A stretch of 64,000 bases of DNA from a virus: positions 62,001-126,000 of the IMG/VR virus record IMGVR_UViG_3300045971_000354, one strand, 5' to 3'. The position numbers and the translations under genes were made by a program. The notes beneath the pieces are model-generated. The model was not told where the DNA came from. It searched no databases and was given only the letters and a program-made list of their open reading frames with translations. Shown piece after piece: positions 20,095 through 28,093 of the stretch; the stretch's first letter is position 1; each line of letters opens with the position of its first letter.

Positions 20095-22350
20095 ATGCCA
20101 TATACAATAAACAAAACTAACGGATTAAAAATTATAGTTGTTCAGGATGGCACTATTAATACTAGTGCGCTTGATATTACTTTAGTGGGCAAAAACTACA
20201 TAGGGTATGGCGAAGCTTTTAATGAAAATTTTGTAAAATTATTAGAAAATTTTGCAAATTCTACTCGGCCTGCTAAGCCGCTTGCAGGACAACTTTGGTA
20301 TGACACCACAGTTAATAAACTTAACGTGTATACTGGTGTTGGAACAGTTCCTTGGAAACCGATTGGTATTGTCAATAACGGAACTACTCAGCCAGTTTCT
20401 GCAACTTCAAATATTGGTGATTTATGGTGGGATGCAATTAACAAGAAGTTATTTGCATACAACGGGACAGAATGGACTATCATCGGCCCTTCAGTAGTTA
20501 AGGGCAGTAATAGTGGCGCATTTGCAGGTACTATTTTAAGTCAAAATGGCCCACCGGCAAAGTCGGTATTATTTCAATCAATTAATGGCACTCCGACGTT
20601 TGTATCTAGTACTGATCCGTTATACGCTTCTGACCTTTCTGATGCATCGGCTTCGTTATTCCCAAGAGTTTTTACGGGAATTACTTTTCCAAATACGGAT
20701 ATTAAAGGTATAAGTGTAACTGATATTTCAGTTCAAAATCAACCTAAAGGTCATATTCTTTGGGGTACTGCTGCATCATCGTTAGGATTGATAGTTGCAT
20801 CTACGGCAACCAGTGGCTTTTCGTATGTTGATGCCAACAACTTCTTACTTAGAAATGAATTAGCTAGTTTCGGCAATCAGTTAAGTCTTAAAGATAATAA
20901 TGGTGTTGTAATAGGTAATCCTTATGTAATGCAGGTTCATGTTGCTCCTACTAATGTTGGTAACGTGAGTGTGTTTGCAGGGTCTAGATTAAATCTTAAT
21001 GTTAACACTAGCTATGGAACTTATACTACTGTTGTATCAGCAGATGGTGCAAATAACAAGCTTAGTCTATTGCCGAACGCTACTATCCCTACAAATATCG
21101 GTAGTACACTTACCTCGTTTGATACAGGGTACTTCGGTACTGTAATTGCAAATACACTTACTGTTAAAACTTTTCTATACGAACAGCAAGAATTAGATGC
21201 AGTATATATTTCTGCAACAAAAATAAATGTTGCAACTACCGTAACAGCGGCAGTGTTTTCCGGATCTGGAGCAAAGCTAACCAATATACCAAACTCTGCG
21301 TTTATTGCAAGTACCTCAACTATTACTGCTGGGATTGGATTGAGTGGCGGCGGAACAGTAACATTGGGCGGCACTATTACACTTACTAATGCAGGTGTTC
21401 TAAGTATGACAGCGGGAACTGACACATCTGTGTCCGGACTTACTGGCGATATTAAAGTGTGGAATAACAGTACACTTCAATCTGTTACTAACCGAGGTGC
21501 AACTTCTAACAGTGTTATACAATTTACAAACTCTACAAACGCATCTAGCACTGCGACTGGATCATTACAAGTAGCAGGCGGCGCAGGAGTTGGAAAGGAC
21601 TTATATGTAGGCGGCAACATCTACATGGCTGGAAATAAAGTTGTTAATGTATCATCTGTATTAGCGGGAATTGGAATTGGTGTTACTCCTTCTCAAAGTT
21701 CTGGCACTGTTGCAATTTCTAATTCCGGAATTTTAAGCATTAACGGAACACTTGATCAAATTAATGTTTCGGTTGGAACTCAATCTCCAGTCCTTAGTTT
21801 ACCACAAAGTATCTCTCCTTTGTCGTTTGTTACTTTTGCCGGGGTAACTGTTAATGGCCTGTTAGTTACGACAAACAGTGTTACCACTCCTAGCCTAACA
21901 ACCGGAGCAACTGCCACTGCTGGAAATATTATCGGCCAATGGACATTAGGATCCGGCAGCACCCTACAATCAACCTATGCTGACTTAGCAGAAAAGTATG
22001 CTGCTGATCGAGTTTATACAGAAGGTATGGTGTTGGTAATAGGCGGTTCTAACGAGGTTACTACTACTTCAATACGTGCCAATGTAGCAGTCGCGGGCAT
22101 TGTGTCTATAAACCCTGCATTTAAGCTGAATTGTGCGGCAGGATCAGACGATTCTCACCCCTATATTGCACTAAAAGGCCGGGTTCCGTGCAAGGTTATT
22201 GGTCCAGTATACAAAGGCAATCTACTTGTAACTAGCAGTAAACCCGAGTATGCAGAAGCATTTAAGGACGGTGACAGCCCGAATGCAGTGTTAGGGATTG
22301 CACTTGCAGATATGTTAGATAATTTTGGTGTAGTTGACGTAAAAGTTTAA
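20095..22350 (+). CDS. Tail fiber protein, paralog 4, with YADLAE C-terminal domain
   Basis: 751 residues, the longest of the four paralogs. N-terminal domain: MPYTINKTNG, LVGKNYIGYGEAFNENFVKLLENFA, KPLAGQLWYD (each part of the shared domain). The C-terminal about 130 residues start YADLAEKYAADRVYTEGMVL and match the end of paralog 3, including a 20-base identical DNA stretch (19683-19702 and 21978-21997). The shaft contains GGGTVTLGGTITL and NGTLDQINVSVGTQSP repeats. It ends 4 bases before a strong terminator and closes the tail operon. Virion adsorption fiber is inferred from family features. Confidence 0.8.
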   Translation: MPYTINKTNGLKIIVVQDGTINTSALDITLVGKNYIGYGEAFNENFVKLLENFANSTRPAKPLAGQLWYDTTVNKLNVYTGVGTVPWKPIGIVNNGTTQPVSATSNIGDLWWDAINKKLFAYNGTEWTIIGPSVVKGSNSGAFAGTILSQNGPPAKSVLFQSINGTPTFVSSTDPLYASDLSDASASLFPRVFTGITFPNTDIKGISVTDISVQNQPKGHILWGTAASSLGLIVASTATSGFSYVDANNFLLRNELASFGNQLSLKDNNGVVIGNPYVMQVHVAPTNVGNVSVFAGSRLNLNVNTSYGTYTTVVSADGANNKLSLLPNATIPTNIGSTLTSFDTGYFGTVIANTLTVKTFLYEQQELDAVYISATKINVATTVTAAVFSGSGAKLTNIPNSAFIASTSTITAGIGLSGGGTVTLGGTITLTNAGVLSMTAGTDTSVSGLTGDIKVWNNSTLQSVTNRGATSNSVIQFTNSTNASSTATGSLQVAGGAGVGKDLYVGGNIYMAGNKVVNVSSVLAGIGIGVTPSQSSGTVAISNSGILSINGTLDQINVSVGTQSPVLSLPQSISPLSFVTFAGVTVNGLLVTTNSVTTPSLTTGATATAGNIIGQWTLGSGSTLQSTYADLAEKYAADRVYTEGMVLVIGGSNEVTTTSIRANVAVAGIVSINPAFKLNCAAGSDDSHPYIALKGRVPCKVIGPVYKGNLLVTSSKPEYAEAFKDGDSPNAVLGIALADMLDNFGVVDVKV

Positions 22351-22354
22351 CCGT

Positions 22355-22380
22355 GAAAAAGCGCCCAAAGGCGCTTTTTC
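22355..22380. terminator. Bidirectional intrinsic terminator between convergent gene blocks
   Basis: GAAAAAGCGCC, loop CAAA, GGCGCTTTTTC: a perfect 11-bp stem ending in a T run on both strands. It lies between the fiber gene stop (22350) and the convergent minus-strand gene stop (22398). Confidence 0.92.
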
Positions 22381-22397
22381 AATTCTAGCTAAACAAT

Positions 22398-23006
22398 TTA
22401 CGCACTTTCTGTAACAGAAACTTTCTTACCCTTGCTTTTGGGAGGATCAATCTCATCTGCCTCCTTACGCAACTTTGCAGCTTCTTTGTAAAGAGCATCG
22501 GCTTTTGATCGCAGATCGGCTGGACTTTGTACAGGATCTACAACTACCTCGGCTGGGACTTCGTCTACAATAACTTCTGCAGATTTTTTCGCATCGTCGT
22601 TAATAGTGGGAATTGTTGAGTTTGATCCGTCTTTAATCGACAAGTCATCTAACTTTACGCCTTTCTGTTCTGCGATAATGATATTCAACTCGTCTAATGG
22701 AATCGAAGTTTTATTATCTGGAGTAACTAGTACACCAGTAGTAGGAACCTTTTTAAGCAACCCGTTGGTATGAACATATTGCAACATGTTTGAACCGTCT
22801 GGGAATCTACGGACTGATAATACATCCGCAAGTTCATTTGCTTGCTGACCGGATTCAGATTCGACTAAGCTCATAAGAGCATCGTGATAAGAATCCATCA
22901 GTGCTTGGGTACCAATTACTAGTGCAGACTTTGAATCCCCGGGGATAGTGCGGTACGCAATAACGATCTTCGCCCCGTTGTTTTTCATTTTACCAACATG
23001 TTTCAT
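22398..23006 (-). CDS. Conserved phage protein of unknown function
   Basis: 202 residues. The N-terminal two thirds look globular (VIAYRTIPGDSKSALVIGT, YHDALMSLVESESG, VRRFPDGSNMLQYVH). The C-terminal third is acidic, then lysine-rich, with a likely coiled coil (ADALYKEAAKLRKEADEID) and a basic tail. AAGGAGATAAC precedes the ATG. It is the last gene of a three-gene set that probably starts at the late box 23605-23612, so it is likely a late, possibly virion-linked protein. I do not recognise a function. Confidence 0.75.
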   Translation of the reverse strand: MKHVGKMKNNGAKIVIAYRTIPGDSKSALVIGTQALMDSYHDALMSLVESESGQQANELADVLSVRRFPDGSNMLQYVHTNGLLKKVPTTGVLVTPDNKTSIPLDELNIIIAEQKGVKLDDLSIKDGSNSTIPTINDDAKKSAEVIVDEVPAEVVVDPVQSPADLRSKADALYKEAAKLRKEADEIDPPKSKGKKVSVTESA

Positions 23007-23017
23007 ATGTTATCTCC

Positions 23018-23296
23018 TTAGGCTGCTGGTGCAGCTTCTGCTGGGGGAGCAACTACGTTTAAGAAGTCATTTAACTTATTAAAAGTTGCACCTACCGCAG
23101 CCATTTCAGTAGCACGGAATGCTCCGCGCTGACTTGCAACGTCAATAATAGCCCGTAGATTACCGAGGTCCTGAATAGTCAGTTCCGGAGGTGTTGCTGC
23201 CGCTTGCTCCGGCGATGCTACTGGTGCTGCTACTGGTGCAGTTACTTGCTTTGGAGCCGATGCTACCGATGCTGCTTGTTGTTCTTTCTTTGCCAT
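23018..23296 (-). CDS. Small Ala/Pro-rich conserved phage protein
   Basis: 92 residues. The N-terminal half is low-complexity Ala/Pro/Gln. The second half is a compact helical segment (DLGNLRAIIDVASQRGAFRA then MAAVGATFNKLNDFL) that resembles a small protein common in T4-like aquatic phages. AGGAGAAC precedes the ATG at good spacing. It sits 11 bases upstream of the 202-residue gene. No function can be assigned. Confidence 0.75.
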   Translation of the reverse strand: MAKKEQQAASVASAPKQVTAPVAAPVASPEQAAATPPELTIQDLGNLRAIIDVASQRGAFRATEMAAVGATFNKLNDFLNVVAPPAEAAPAA

Positions 23297-23306
23297 TTAA
23301 GTTCTC

Positions 23307-23591
23307 CTATTTGTTCTTGTCCAAGTATGGACAGGCTAGACTTAACATAGTTAGTTCTTTTGAATCTTCAATCCCAATTTCTTGGATCTCTTCCAACTTG
23401 TTAATAGCTGGATTTACTCTTAACGTTTTTGCGATAGCATACCTACTATCTAAGTTAAGGTAAATCCACTGATCTATCTCTGTTATACGAAAGGTAACAA
23501 TGCTCATTTTAGCAAAATGTATTGGTATGTAATTTAGCCGCCGTGCATCTAATGCATTTAACGGATTTACCTCACCTCTTACTAAAGACAT
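23307..23591 (-). CDS. Small conserved phage protein, unknown function
   Basis: 94 residues, no membrane segment or known motif. The sequence reads like a compact alpha/beta protein (IPIHFAKMSIVTFRITEIDQ, then WIYLNLDSRYAIAK). The ATG is preceded by TAGGT and lies 14 bases after a perfect TATAAATA late box, so it is the first gene of a short late transcript with the next two. Function unknown. Confidence 0.7.
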   Translation of the reverse strand: MSLVRGEVNPLNALDARRLNYIPIHFAKMSIVTFRITEIDQWIYLNLDSRYAIAKTLRVNPAINKLEEIQEIGIEDSKELTMLSLACPYLDKNK

Positions 23592-23603
23592 TATGTACCT
23601 ACT

Positions 23604-24866
23604 TTATTTATAATATGCAGTCTGGCCGAATGGCGCAGTTATGGATTCGGTTCCATGAATAATAAACAGCGTTTCGCAGTAATCTTCATCTCCCCAACTT
23701 CCGCAAGGATATCCGTCCGTAAACATAATGAAACGCTTTGGATTAATATCGTTATTTTTCATAAACTCCCAGTTAGCTTCGAAACTAGTTCCTCCGCCGC
23801 CCTTCGGTTCGTAACTCAAAATATCATCGGCAGTATCACCGGTAAATTTTGCATATTGATATACGCTTGTATCAAAACACCACAGATCTAATTTGAAGTC
23901 GGTATATTCGTCCATAATACCTTTAACTTCGGAGAGCATATCACGTGCCATTGCATTTGAAATACTTCCACTCATATCCAGGCATACTGATACATCAATT
24001 GTATCTTCATTCATCATTCCGGGCAGTATTGCTCCGCTCATTTGACTTTTACGGTTCGGACGACTGAAGCTAAAGTTGCTTTTGACAATACTTTGGATGT
24101 TCATGCGTAGCATCTCACGCCAATCCATTTTTGGCTCAGTAAAGTCTTTAATCATACGTGCAACACCTGCCGGTAGATTGCCAGCACCTGCAGATTGCGC
24201 AGCACTAACCATCGCCTCTTTGATTTCGTCACGAATTTGTTTGCGTTCTTCAGCAGTTAGTTTCGGACGTCCTTTACCTTTTCCAGCACCTTCACCGTCT
24301 TGGTCACTGTCGCCTTCACTGTCGTCGCCATCTTCCATATGCTCGTCAAGCAGTTCGCCCAACTTACTCATATCAATCTTATCGGCCTTTTCATACAGGT
24401 CGTCGTAAATTTGTTCATACGACCAGTCGCGATATTTTGGATCGTAATAGACTTTCATAAAGTCTGGAAATTCTCCGATCTTTTCGTCCTTACAAATTTG
24501 ATTAACGGCAAAGTCGGCAGCAATATTAGAAAGTACTGGATCGCGGCTCTCACGACGTCCCATATGATCGAATACGTTATGTAGAACTTCGTGCCCGAAG
24601 CCGAACTCTGCAACTTTTGGGCTCATTTTATCAACAAAGCCAACATTGTAAAAGAAGTTTCGCCCGTCAGTTGCAATAGTCGGGCACCAATCACTTGCAT
24701 CCACAAGTGTTAACCGCGTTGCCATATTGCCAAAGAACGGATGACGAAGCAACAATCCAATTCGGGCAGTTACAAGCTTTTCAATAACTTTATTCTTTTC
24801 AGCTTGCGTAAATACTCGGTCTTTATCGACCTTGCCTACACGCTCTTGCTTCATTACTTTAGACAT
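23604..24866 (-). CDS. VWA-domain protein with metallopeptidase-like N-terminus (MoxR partner)
   Basis: 420 residues. The N-terminal domain has a zinc-protease-like motif GHEVLHNVFDH (H92, E93, H96), as in the DUF2201 putative metallopeptidase family. A highly acidic linker follows (residues about 175-195). The C-terminal domain is von Willebrand A type, with a MIDAS motif CLDMSGS (D297, S299/S301) and a later FTDGYP. This domain pair is known from bacterial MoxR-associated VWA proteins, which act with an AAA+ ATPase in assembling or remodelling protein complexes. The ATPase gene lies directly upstream in transcription order (24947-26026). A consensus sigma-70 promoter drives this gene separately. 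What it remodels is unknown. Confidence 0.85.
   Translation of the reverse strand: MSKVMKQERVGKVDKDRVFTQAEKNKVIEKLVTARIGLLLRHPFFGNMATRLTLVDASDWCPTIATDGRNFFYNVGFVDKMSPKVAEFGFGHEVLHNVFDHMGRRESRDPVLSNIAADFAVNQICKDEKIGEFPDFMKVYYDPKYRDWSYEQIYDDLYEKADKIDMSKLGELLDEHMEDGDDSEGDSDQDGEGAGKGKGRPKLTAEERKQIRDEIKEAMVSAAQSAGAGNLPAGVARMIKDFTEPKMDWREMLRMNIQSIVKSNFSFSRPNRKSQMSGAILPGMMNEDTIDVSVCLDMSGSISNAMARDMLSEVKGIMDEYTDFKLDLWCFDTSVYQYAKFTGDTADDILSYEPKGGGGTSFEANWEFMKNNDINPKRFIMFTDGYPCGSWGDEDYCETLFIIHGTESITAPFGQTAYYK
23605..23612 (-). promoter_or_regulatory. T4-type late promoter box (TATAAATA)
   Basis: An exact T4 late consensus on the minus strand, inside the last codons of the VWA gene and just upstream of the gene starting at 23591. 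It would uncouple late expression of the three small genes from the early VWA gene. Confidence 0.65.
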
Positions 24867-24891
24867 TTATATTCCTTGTTGATGTATTACT

Positions 24892-24920
24892 ATTATACAG
24901 CATTATTTTGGTTTTGTCAA
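24892..24920 (-). promoter_or_regulatory. Perfect sigma-70 consensus promoter
   Basis: On the minus strand TTGACA (24915-24920), a 17-base spacer and TATAAT (24892-24897): a 12/12 match to the bacterial housekeeping consensus. The VWA gene start (24866) follows after about 25 bases. Host RNA polymerase should use it early. Confidence 0.9.
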
Positions 24921-24926
24921 GTAAAC

Positions 24927-24944
24927 AAGGGCCTTTCGGCCCTT
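24927..24944 (-). terminator. Hairpin terminator after the MoxR gene
   Basis: Minus strand AAGGGCC, GAAA tetraloop, GGCCCTT: a perfect 7-bp stem 3 bases after the moxR stop (24947). The following T tract is weak (GTTTACTT), so termination may be partial. Confidence 0.7.
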
Positions 24945-24946
24945 TC

Positions 24947-26026
24947 TTATTCCATTGCTGCAATAATGTACTTGCCGAACTTTTCGTGAAACTCATCAAA
25001 GCTTTTCAGCTTAGAAGCATCGAACGGTAGTCCGTATTGTGTAAGAGCAACTTTGGCTCCCATAACAGTTAGTTCAGTTGGGAAGTTATCCATCATGAAA
25101 CGGAAGAAGCAGTCTGCTTGATCGTTCCAGTCTTTTGCCTTCTTCTCATTTGCGGCTTGCAACTCGTAGCACAGAGAAATAGTTAGCGAATACATTGCAG
25201 AGATCTCACGAACTTGCAGTTTCTTGACCATACCTTTTAGGATATCTTCCGGCTTCGGCATTTGGTTTGCAACCTTACGGTGTGCCATAAACTTAACGGC
25301 AAGACCGTCACCCACTGCGCCTGCGATCAAATCAGTTAGTGTACCTTCGCTTAGGTCTTCGTCTGTTAGCAAATCAGATACAAATGACCAGCTTCGTGGT
25401 GTTGCGAATGCACGGCTTGAAGAACGGGGATCAAAATCGTACAAATCTTGTTTTGCGAAGCCCAAGTAACCGACTACTTGTTCATGGCACTTGTTCAAAA
25501 CAGCCCATTGTTCCCAATCGGCGTGATTAACCTTCAATTCCAGATGCAAGAAACGATTTGCAAGCGGTGCAGGCATACGATATGTAACACCCTTGTCCGA
25601 TTCACGGTTACCGGCAGCAACAATGCTAACACCTTTTGGTAGTACATAAGTGCCAACTCGGCGGTTCAAAATAAGTTGATATGCAGCCGCTTGTGTAGCA
25701 GGTGCAGCAGAGTTAAGTTCGTCCAAGAAAAGCACTGCGGTACTATCTGGATCGGACGGAAGTTCGGTCGGAGAAGCCCACTCCATGCGGCGCGTATCTG
25801 GATTAAAGAATGGGATACCCTTAATATCAGTAGGTTCCCACAGGCTCAAACGCACATCGACGACTTCGCGTCCTGTTTCGTCTGCGATTTGTTTAACAAT
25901 ATCGGACTTTCCAATACCAGGAGCACCCCACAAAAACACAGGACGTCCTACTTTAAAACAAGTACGAATTGCGGCCTTAGCTTCGTTTGGAGTTTGTGTG
26001 CGGTTTGCACTAGTTTGTTCTGCCAT
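24947..26026 (-). CDS. MoxR-type AAA+ ATPase
   Basis: 359 residues. Walker A GAPGIGKS (34-41), Walker B VLFLDELN (98-105), sensor-1-like VAAGNRES and the Arg-rich PAPLANRF segment are all in the MoxR/AAA_5 arrangement. It presumably hydrolyses ATP to remodel a target together with the VWA/metallopeptidase-like protein encoded next. MoxR-VWA pairs of bacteria act in metal insertion and complex assembly. Each gene of the pair has its own consensus promoter with a terminator between, so they are coordinated but independently dosed. AAGGAAGTAA precedes the ATG. The phage role is unknown. Confidence 0.88.
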   Translation of the reverse strand: MAEQTSANRTQTPNEAKAAIRTCFKVGRPVFLWGAPGIGKSDIVKQIADETGREVVDVRLSLWEPTDIKGIPFFNPDTRRMEWASPTELPSDPDSTAVLFLDELNSAAPATQAAAYQLILNRRVGTYVLPKGVSIVAAGNRESDKGVTYRMPAPLANRFLHLELKVNHADWEQWAVLNKCHEQVVGYLGFAKQDLYDFDPRSSSRAFATPRSWSFVSDLLTDEDLSEGTLTDLIAGAVGDGLAVKFMAHRKVANQMPKPEDILKGMVKKLQVREISAMYSLTISLCYELQAANEKKAKDWNDQADCFFRFMMDNFPTELTVMGAKVALTQYGLPFDASKLKSFDEFHEKFGKYIIAAME

Positions 26027-26072
26027 TTACTTCTTCCTTAAAAGTTGATTAACTGCTTACACTATGTATATA

Positions 26073-26101
26073 GTATAACACAGCCTAACAAGAAAGTCAA
26101 G
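26073..26101 (-). promoter_or_regulatory. Sigma-70-like promoter for the MoxR gene
   Basis: Minus strand TTGACT (26096-26101), 17-base spacer, TATACT (26073-26078). The -35 overlaps the stop region of the upstream gene. The leader to the ATG at 26026 is about 40 bases and contains AAGGAAG. Confidence 0.85.
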
Positions 26102-26492
26102 CAGCTTCAGCATCGTTTTTTAGCGACATTGCTTTAGCAACGCCAAATTTTTGAACATCTCCGCTAAACAATATCAATTGCACAGCAGTTTTTTCTTTAA
26201 ACACAACAATGGATTTTTTATCAAGGAAATAAGGACCGTCAATGAACCGATCTAGCCAAATCATTACTTGATTTGTGAGGGTAAATTCGTTCGGAAATGC
26301 TATATCGTAGCTCTTCATATCCATATCATCAGTAAAAACTTTGAACCCTGCATCGGTTAGTCGCATACCACCTACGGCCTTTTTTCGAGGATTTATCCAA
26401 AGCACTGCAAGATTTTTTTCAAGTGCTTTTGGATCAGTCGGCCACCCCAATTGCGTACTAACAAGTTGGGTGAGGTGATGCTTTATGTCCAT
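26097..26492 (-). CDS. Conserved hypothetical phage protein
   Basis: 131 residues, soluble and mixed alpha/beta (LAVLWINPRKKAVGGMRLTD, quoted in part; FPNEFTLTNQVMIWLDRF). It abuts the next upstream gene at 26492, where the ATG shares a base with the preceding stop. It has the look of a small conserved core protein of T4-like aquatic phages, but I cannot name it. Confidence 0.65.
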   Translation of the reverse strand: MDIKHHLTQLVSTQLGWPTDPKALEKNLAVLWINPRKKAVGGMRLTDAGFKVFTDDMDMKSYDIAFPNEFTLTNQVMIWLDRFIDGPYFLDKKSIVVFKEKTAVQLILFSGDVQKFGVAKAMSLKNDAEAA

Positions 26493-26776
26493 TATTTTAA
26501 TACTTCGCCACTAGTTAGTTTATATACTTCAAAGTCATTACAGCCAAATAGCTTATTAAGTTTTTCTGCAAGATTTATTGCGTGGCCGCTATTTGAAAAT
26601 GACACTTTTTTATACTTTGGACCTACCAGCTGACCTATTAGACTTGTGGTTTTTAAGTTAACGGGCTTACCTTGAAAAAACACAGCCCAAATGGCGTCAG
26701 CTTCCAAAACCTGTTCAGTTTTGTAAGTTTTTTTATTTGTAACTTCGAGTAATACTTTAGGTTTTGGTCGGCTCAC
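26492..26776 (-). CDS. Hypothetical protein
   Basis: 94 residues, basic N-terminus, no recognisable motif (LEADAIWAVFFQGKPVNL; FSNSGHAINLAEKLNKLF). Its ATG overlaps the stop of the homing-endonuclease gene by four bases (ATGA at 26773-26776). Before invasion by the endonuclease it was probably continuous with the upstream gene run. Function unknown. Confidence 0.6.
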   Translation of the reverse strand: MSRPKPKVLLEVTNKKTYKTEQVLEADAIWAVFFQGKPVNLKTTSLIGQLVGPKYKKVSFSNSGHAINLAEKLNKLFGCNDFEVYKLTSGEVLK

Positions 26777-27333
26777 GAGATTCCCCTTTTTGAATACCTA
26801 GATTTTTGAGATTCTGATATTTTTCTTTTTGATTCTTCAGACATTTTTCGACCAATTGGCATTAGTTGCAATGCTCTCTTTTGTCGAATTTTTTCTATAG
26901 TTTCTTCAGAATGGGTTTTTCCAGACATTGGATTACTCTGGAGTTTTCTCGCTGCTTTAATTTTTTGTTTAGTTTCTTCAGAATGTTTGCGATTTTTTGA
27001 ATTTTCGCTTAAGATATGTCTACCGTTTTCTGTAATTCCGGTATCACCTCCCATTAACCCGTCTTCTGGTTTTAGGTTTGCGTAATCTTTCGATTCTACA
27101 ATATTATGCTCTTTTGAATATTGCAGTGCAAATTGTGTTAATTCATCTTTATCTGTAAACAGTTTAGACCAAATAGTGGCGATATCACGCCCGTGCTTTT
27201 TAAGGTGACGAGTCCAAACAATGCCAGATCCGAGATATTTTTCCGGATCTTGGATAGTCTTACCGAAGTATTTTAGCCCAGTTATATTATGTTGTTTTAA
27301 ATATAACCATGTAGGTTTAAAAGTTTTTTCCAT
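26773..27333 (-). CDS. Free-standing GIY-YIG homing endonuclease with NUMOD3 motifs
   Basis: 186 residues. N-terminal GIY-YIG-like module: WLYLKQHNITGLKYFGKT, then YLGSG..W..HLKKHG. The C-terminal half has three helix-rich NUMOD3-type DNA-binding repeats (SKNRKHSEETKQKIKAAR; GKTHSEETIEKIRQKR; GRKMSEESKRKISESQ). This is the layout of Seg-type mobile endonucleases of T4-like phages, which cut intron-less cognate sites to spread themselves. The gene has its own late box (27360-27367) and a hairpin just before the ATG. Target site unknown. Confidence 0.85.
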   Translation of the reverse strand: MEKTFKPTWLYLKQHNITGLKYFGKTIQDPEKYLGSGIVWTRHLKKHGRDIATIWSKLFTDKDELTQFALQYSKEHNIVESKDYANLKPEDGLMGGDTGITENGRHILSENSKNRKHSEETKQKIKAARKLQSNPMSGKTHSEETIEKIRQKRALQLMPIGRKMSEESKRKISESQKSRYSKRGIS

Positions 27334-27334
27334 T

Positions 27335-27358
27335 CTGCGTATTCTCTTATATACGCAG
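27335..27358 (-). promoter_or_regulatory. Hairpin over the endonuclease ribosome-binding region
   Basis: Minus strand CTGCGTA (27352-27358), 10-base loop TATAAGAGAA, TACGCAG (27335-27341), then A and the ATG at 27333. The AAGAG Shine-Dalgarno-like sequence is in the loop. The predicted late start (about 27354) is inside the first arm, so late transcripts could not form the hairpin. This matches the switch described for T4 I-TevI. Confidence 0.6.
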
Positions 27359-27359
27359 T

Positions 27360-27367
27360 TATTTATC
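27360..27367 (-). promoter_or_regulatory. Late promoter box (GATAAATA) for the homing endonuclease
   Basis: Minus-strand GATAAATA directly upstream of the hairpin arm. The start site predicted six bases on falls within that arm. Confidence 0.55.
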
Positions 27368-27387
27368 TTAATTTACCAGATGTGCAC

Positions 27388-27612
27388 TTAGAGTGTACCG
27401 CCATCAAACTTAATAGAGACATCACCGGTTTGTTGCACACTTAACGCAATTGCATCTAATTCACCTGCTAAACGTGTCATTACTACTGCTAAACTTTCTT
27501 CTAGCATAATGATGTCGTTTATAGGCAAATTTAACGTTTTCTGACCGCTTTTTCGTGCAATTCGAGCCTTTTCCAAGAACATTTCGATGGGTATTGTATT
27601 AAGCGGTTGCAT
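27388..27612 (-). CDS. Small hypothetical protein
   Basis: 74 residues from the chosen ATG at 27612, which has AGGGA five to six bases upstream. An ATG six codons earlier (27630) lacks a ribosome-binding site. Predicted mainly helical (PIEMFLEKARIARKSGQK; INDIIMLEESLAVVMTRLA), ending in a short beta stretch. It overlaps the preceding gene by 14 bases. Function unknown. Confidence 0.6.
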   Translation of the reverse strand: MQPLNTIPIEMFLEKARIARKSGQKTLNLPINDIIMLEESLAVVMTRLAGELDAIALSVQQTGDVSIKFDGGTL

Positions 27613-28093
27613 TGCTGTCCCTTGATACATTGTTTAAAATAGTACGCATTTCTAATTCAGTCTTAAAAGGACCCTTAAAATCGTAGCGTTCCAGTGTAAT
27701 TAGTTTGGGACAGAAGCTTTTAACCCATCCTTTCTTGAAACGGATTACATAGTAACCTGCACAATATAAACTTTTACTTTTGCTGCTCTTTGCATATATC
27801 GGCAAGTGCTTCTTTACATTCCACAACGGTCCGTATGCTTTTCCGTTCATTGGAAAGCCGTAAATATCCTGCGGAAGATCTTTTATCTTAGGTTCTTTCT
27901 TTACAACTGATTGATCAAGTGTAATTCCGAACCGTTCTTTAATCTCTGTAAGATCTCCGACTTCGATTTTTTGTCCACGATATAGAAAGCTATAACCCTT
28001 TTTATCTTTACTAAGAGTTCCGACTTTTTCACCGTCGGTTTCGATAATCCAAAACTTGTTTGGAACTAATACTTTTGCAACTGCTGCGATCAT
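27599..28093 (-). CDS. Conserved hypothetical phage protein
   Basis: 164 residues. A basic, beta-rich N-terminal part (KFWIIETDGEKVGTLSKDK) precedes a conserved-looking block (GPLWNVKKHLPIYAKSSKS; YCAGYYVIRFKKGWVKSFCP). The ATG overlaps the exonuclease stop by four bases (ATGA), so it is translationally coupled to it. The association with an exonuclease hints at DNA metabolism, but no motif supports that. Confidence 0.7.
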   Translation of the reverse strand: MIAAVAKVLVPNKFWIIETDGEKVGTLSKDKKGYSFLYRGQKIEVGDLTEIKERFGITLDQSVVKKEPKIKDLPQDIYGFPMNGKAYGPLWNVKKHLPIYAKSSKSKSLYCAGYYVIRFKKGWVKSFCPKLITLERYDFKGPFKTELEMRTILNNVSRDSNATA

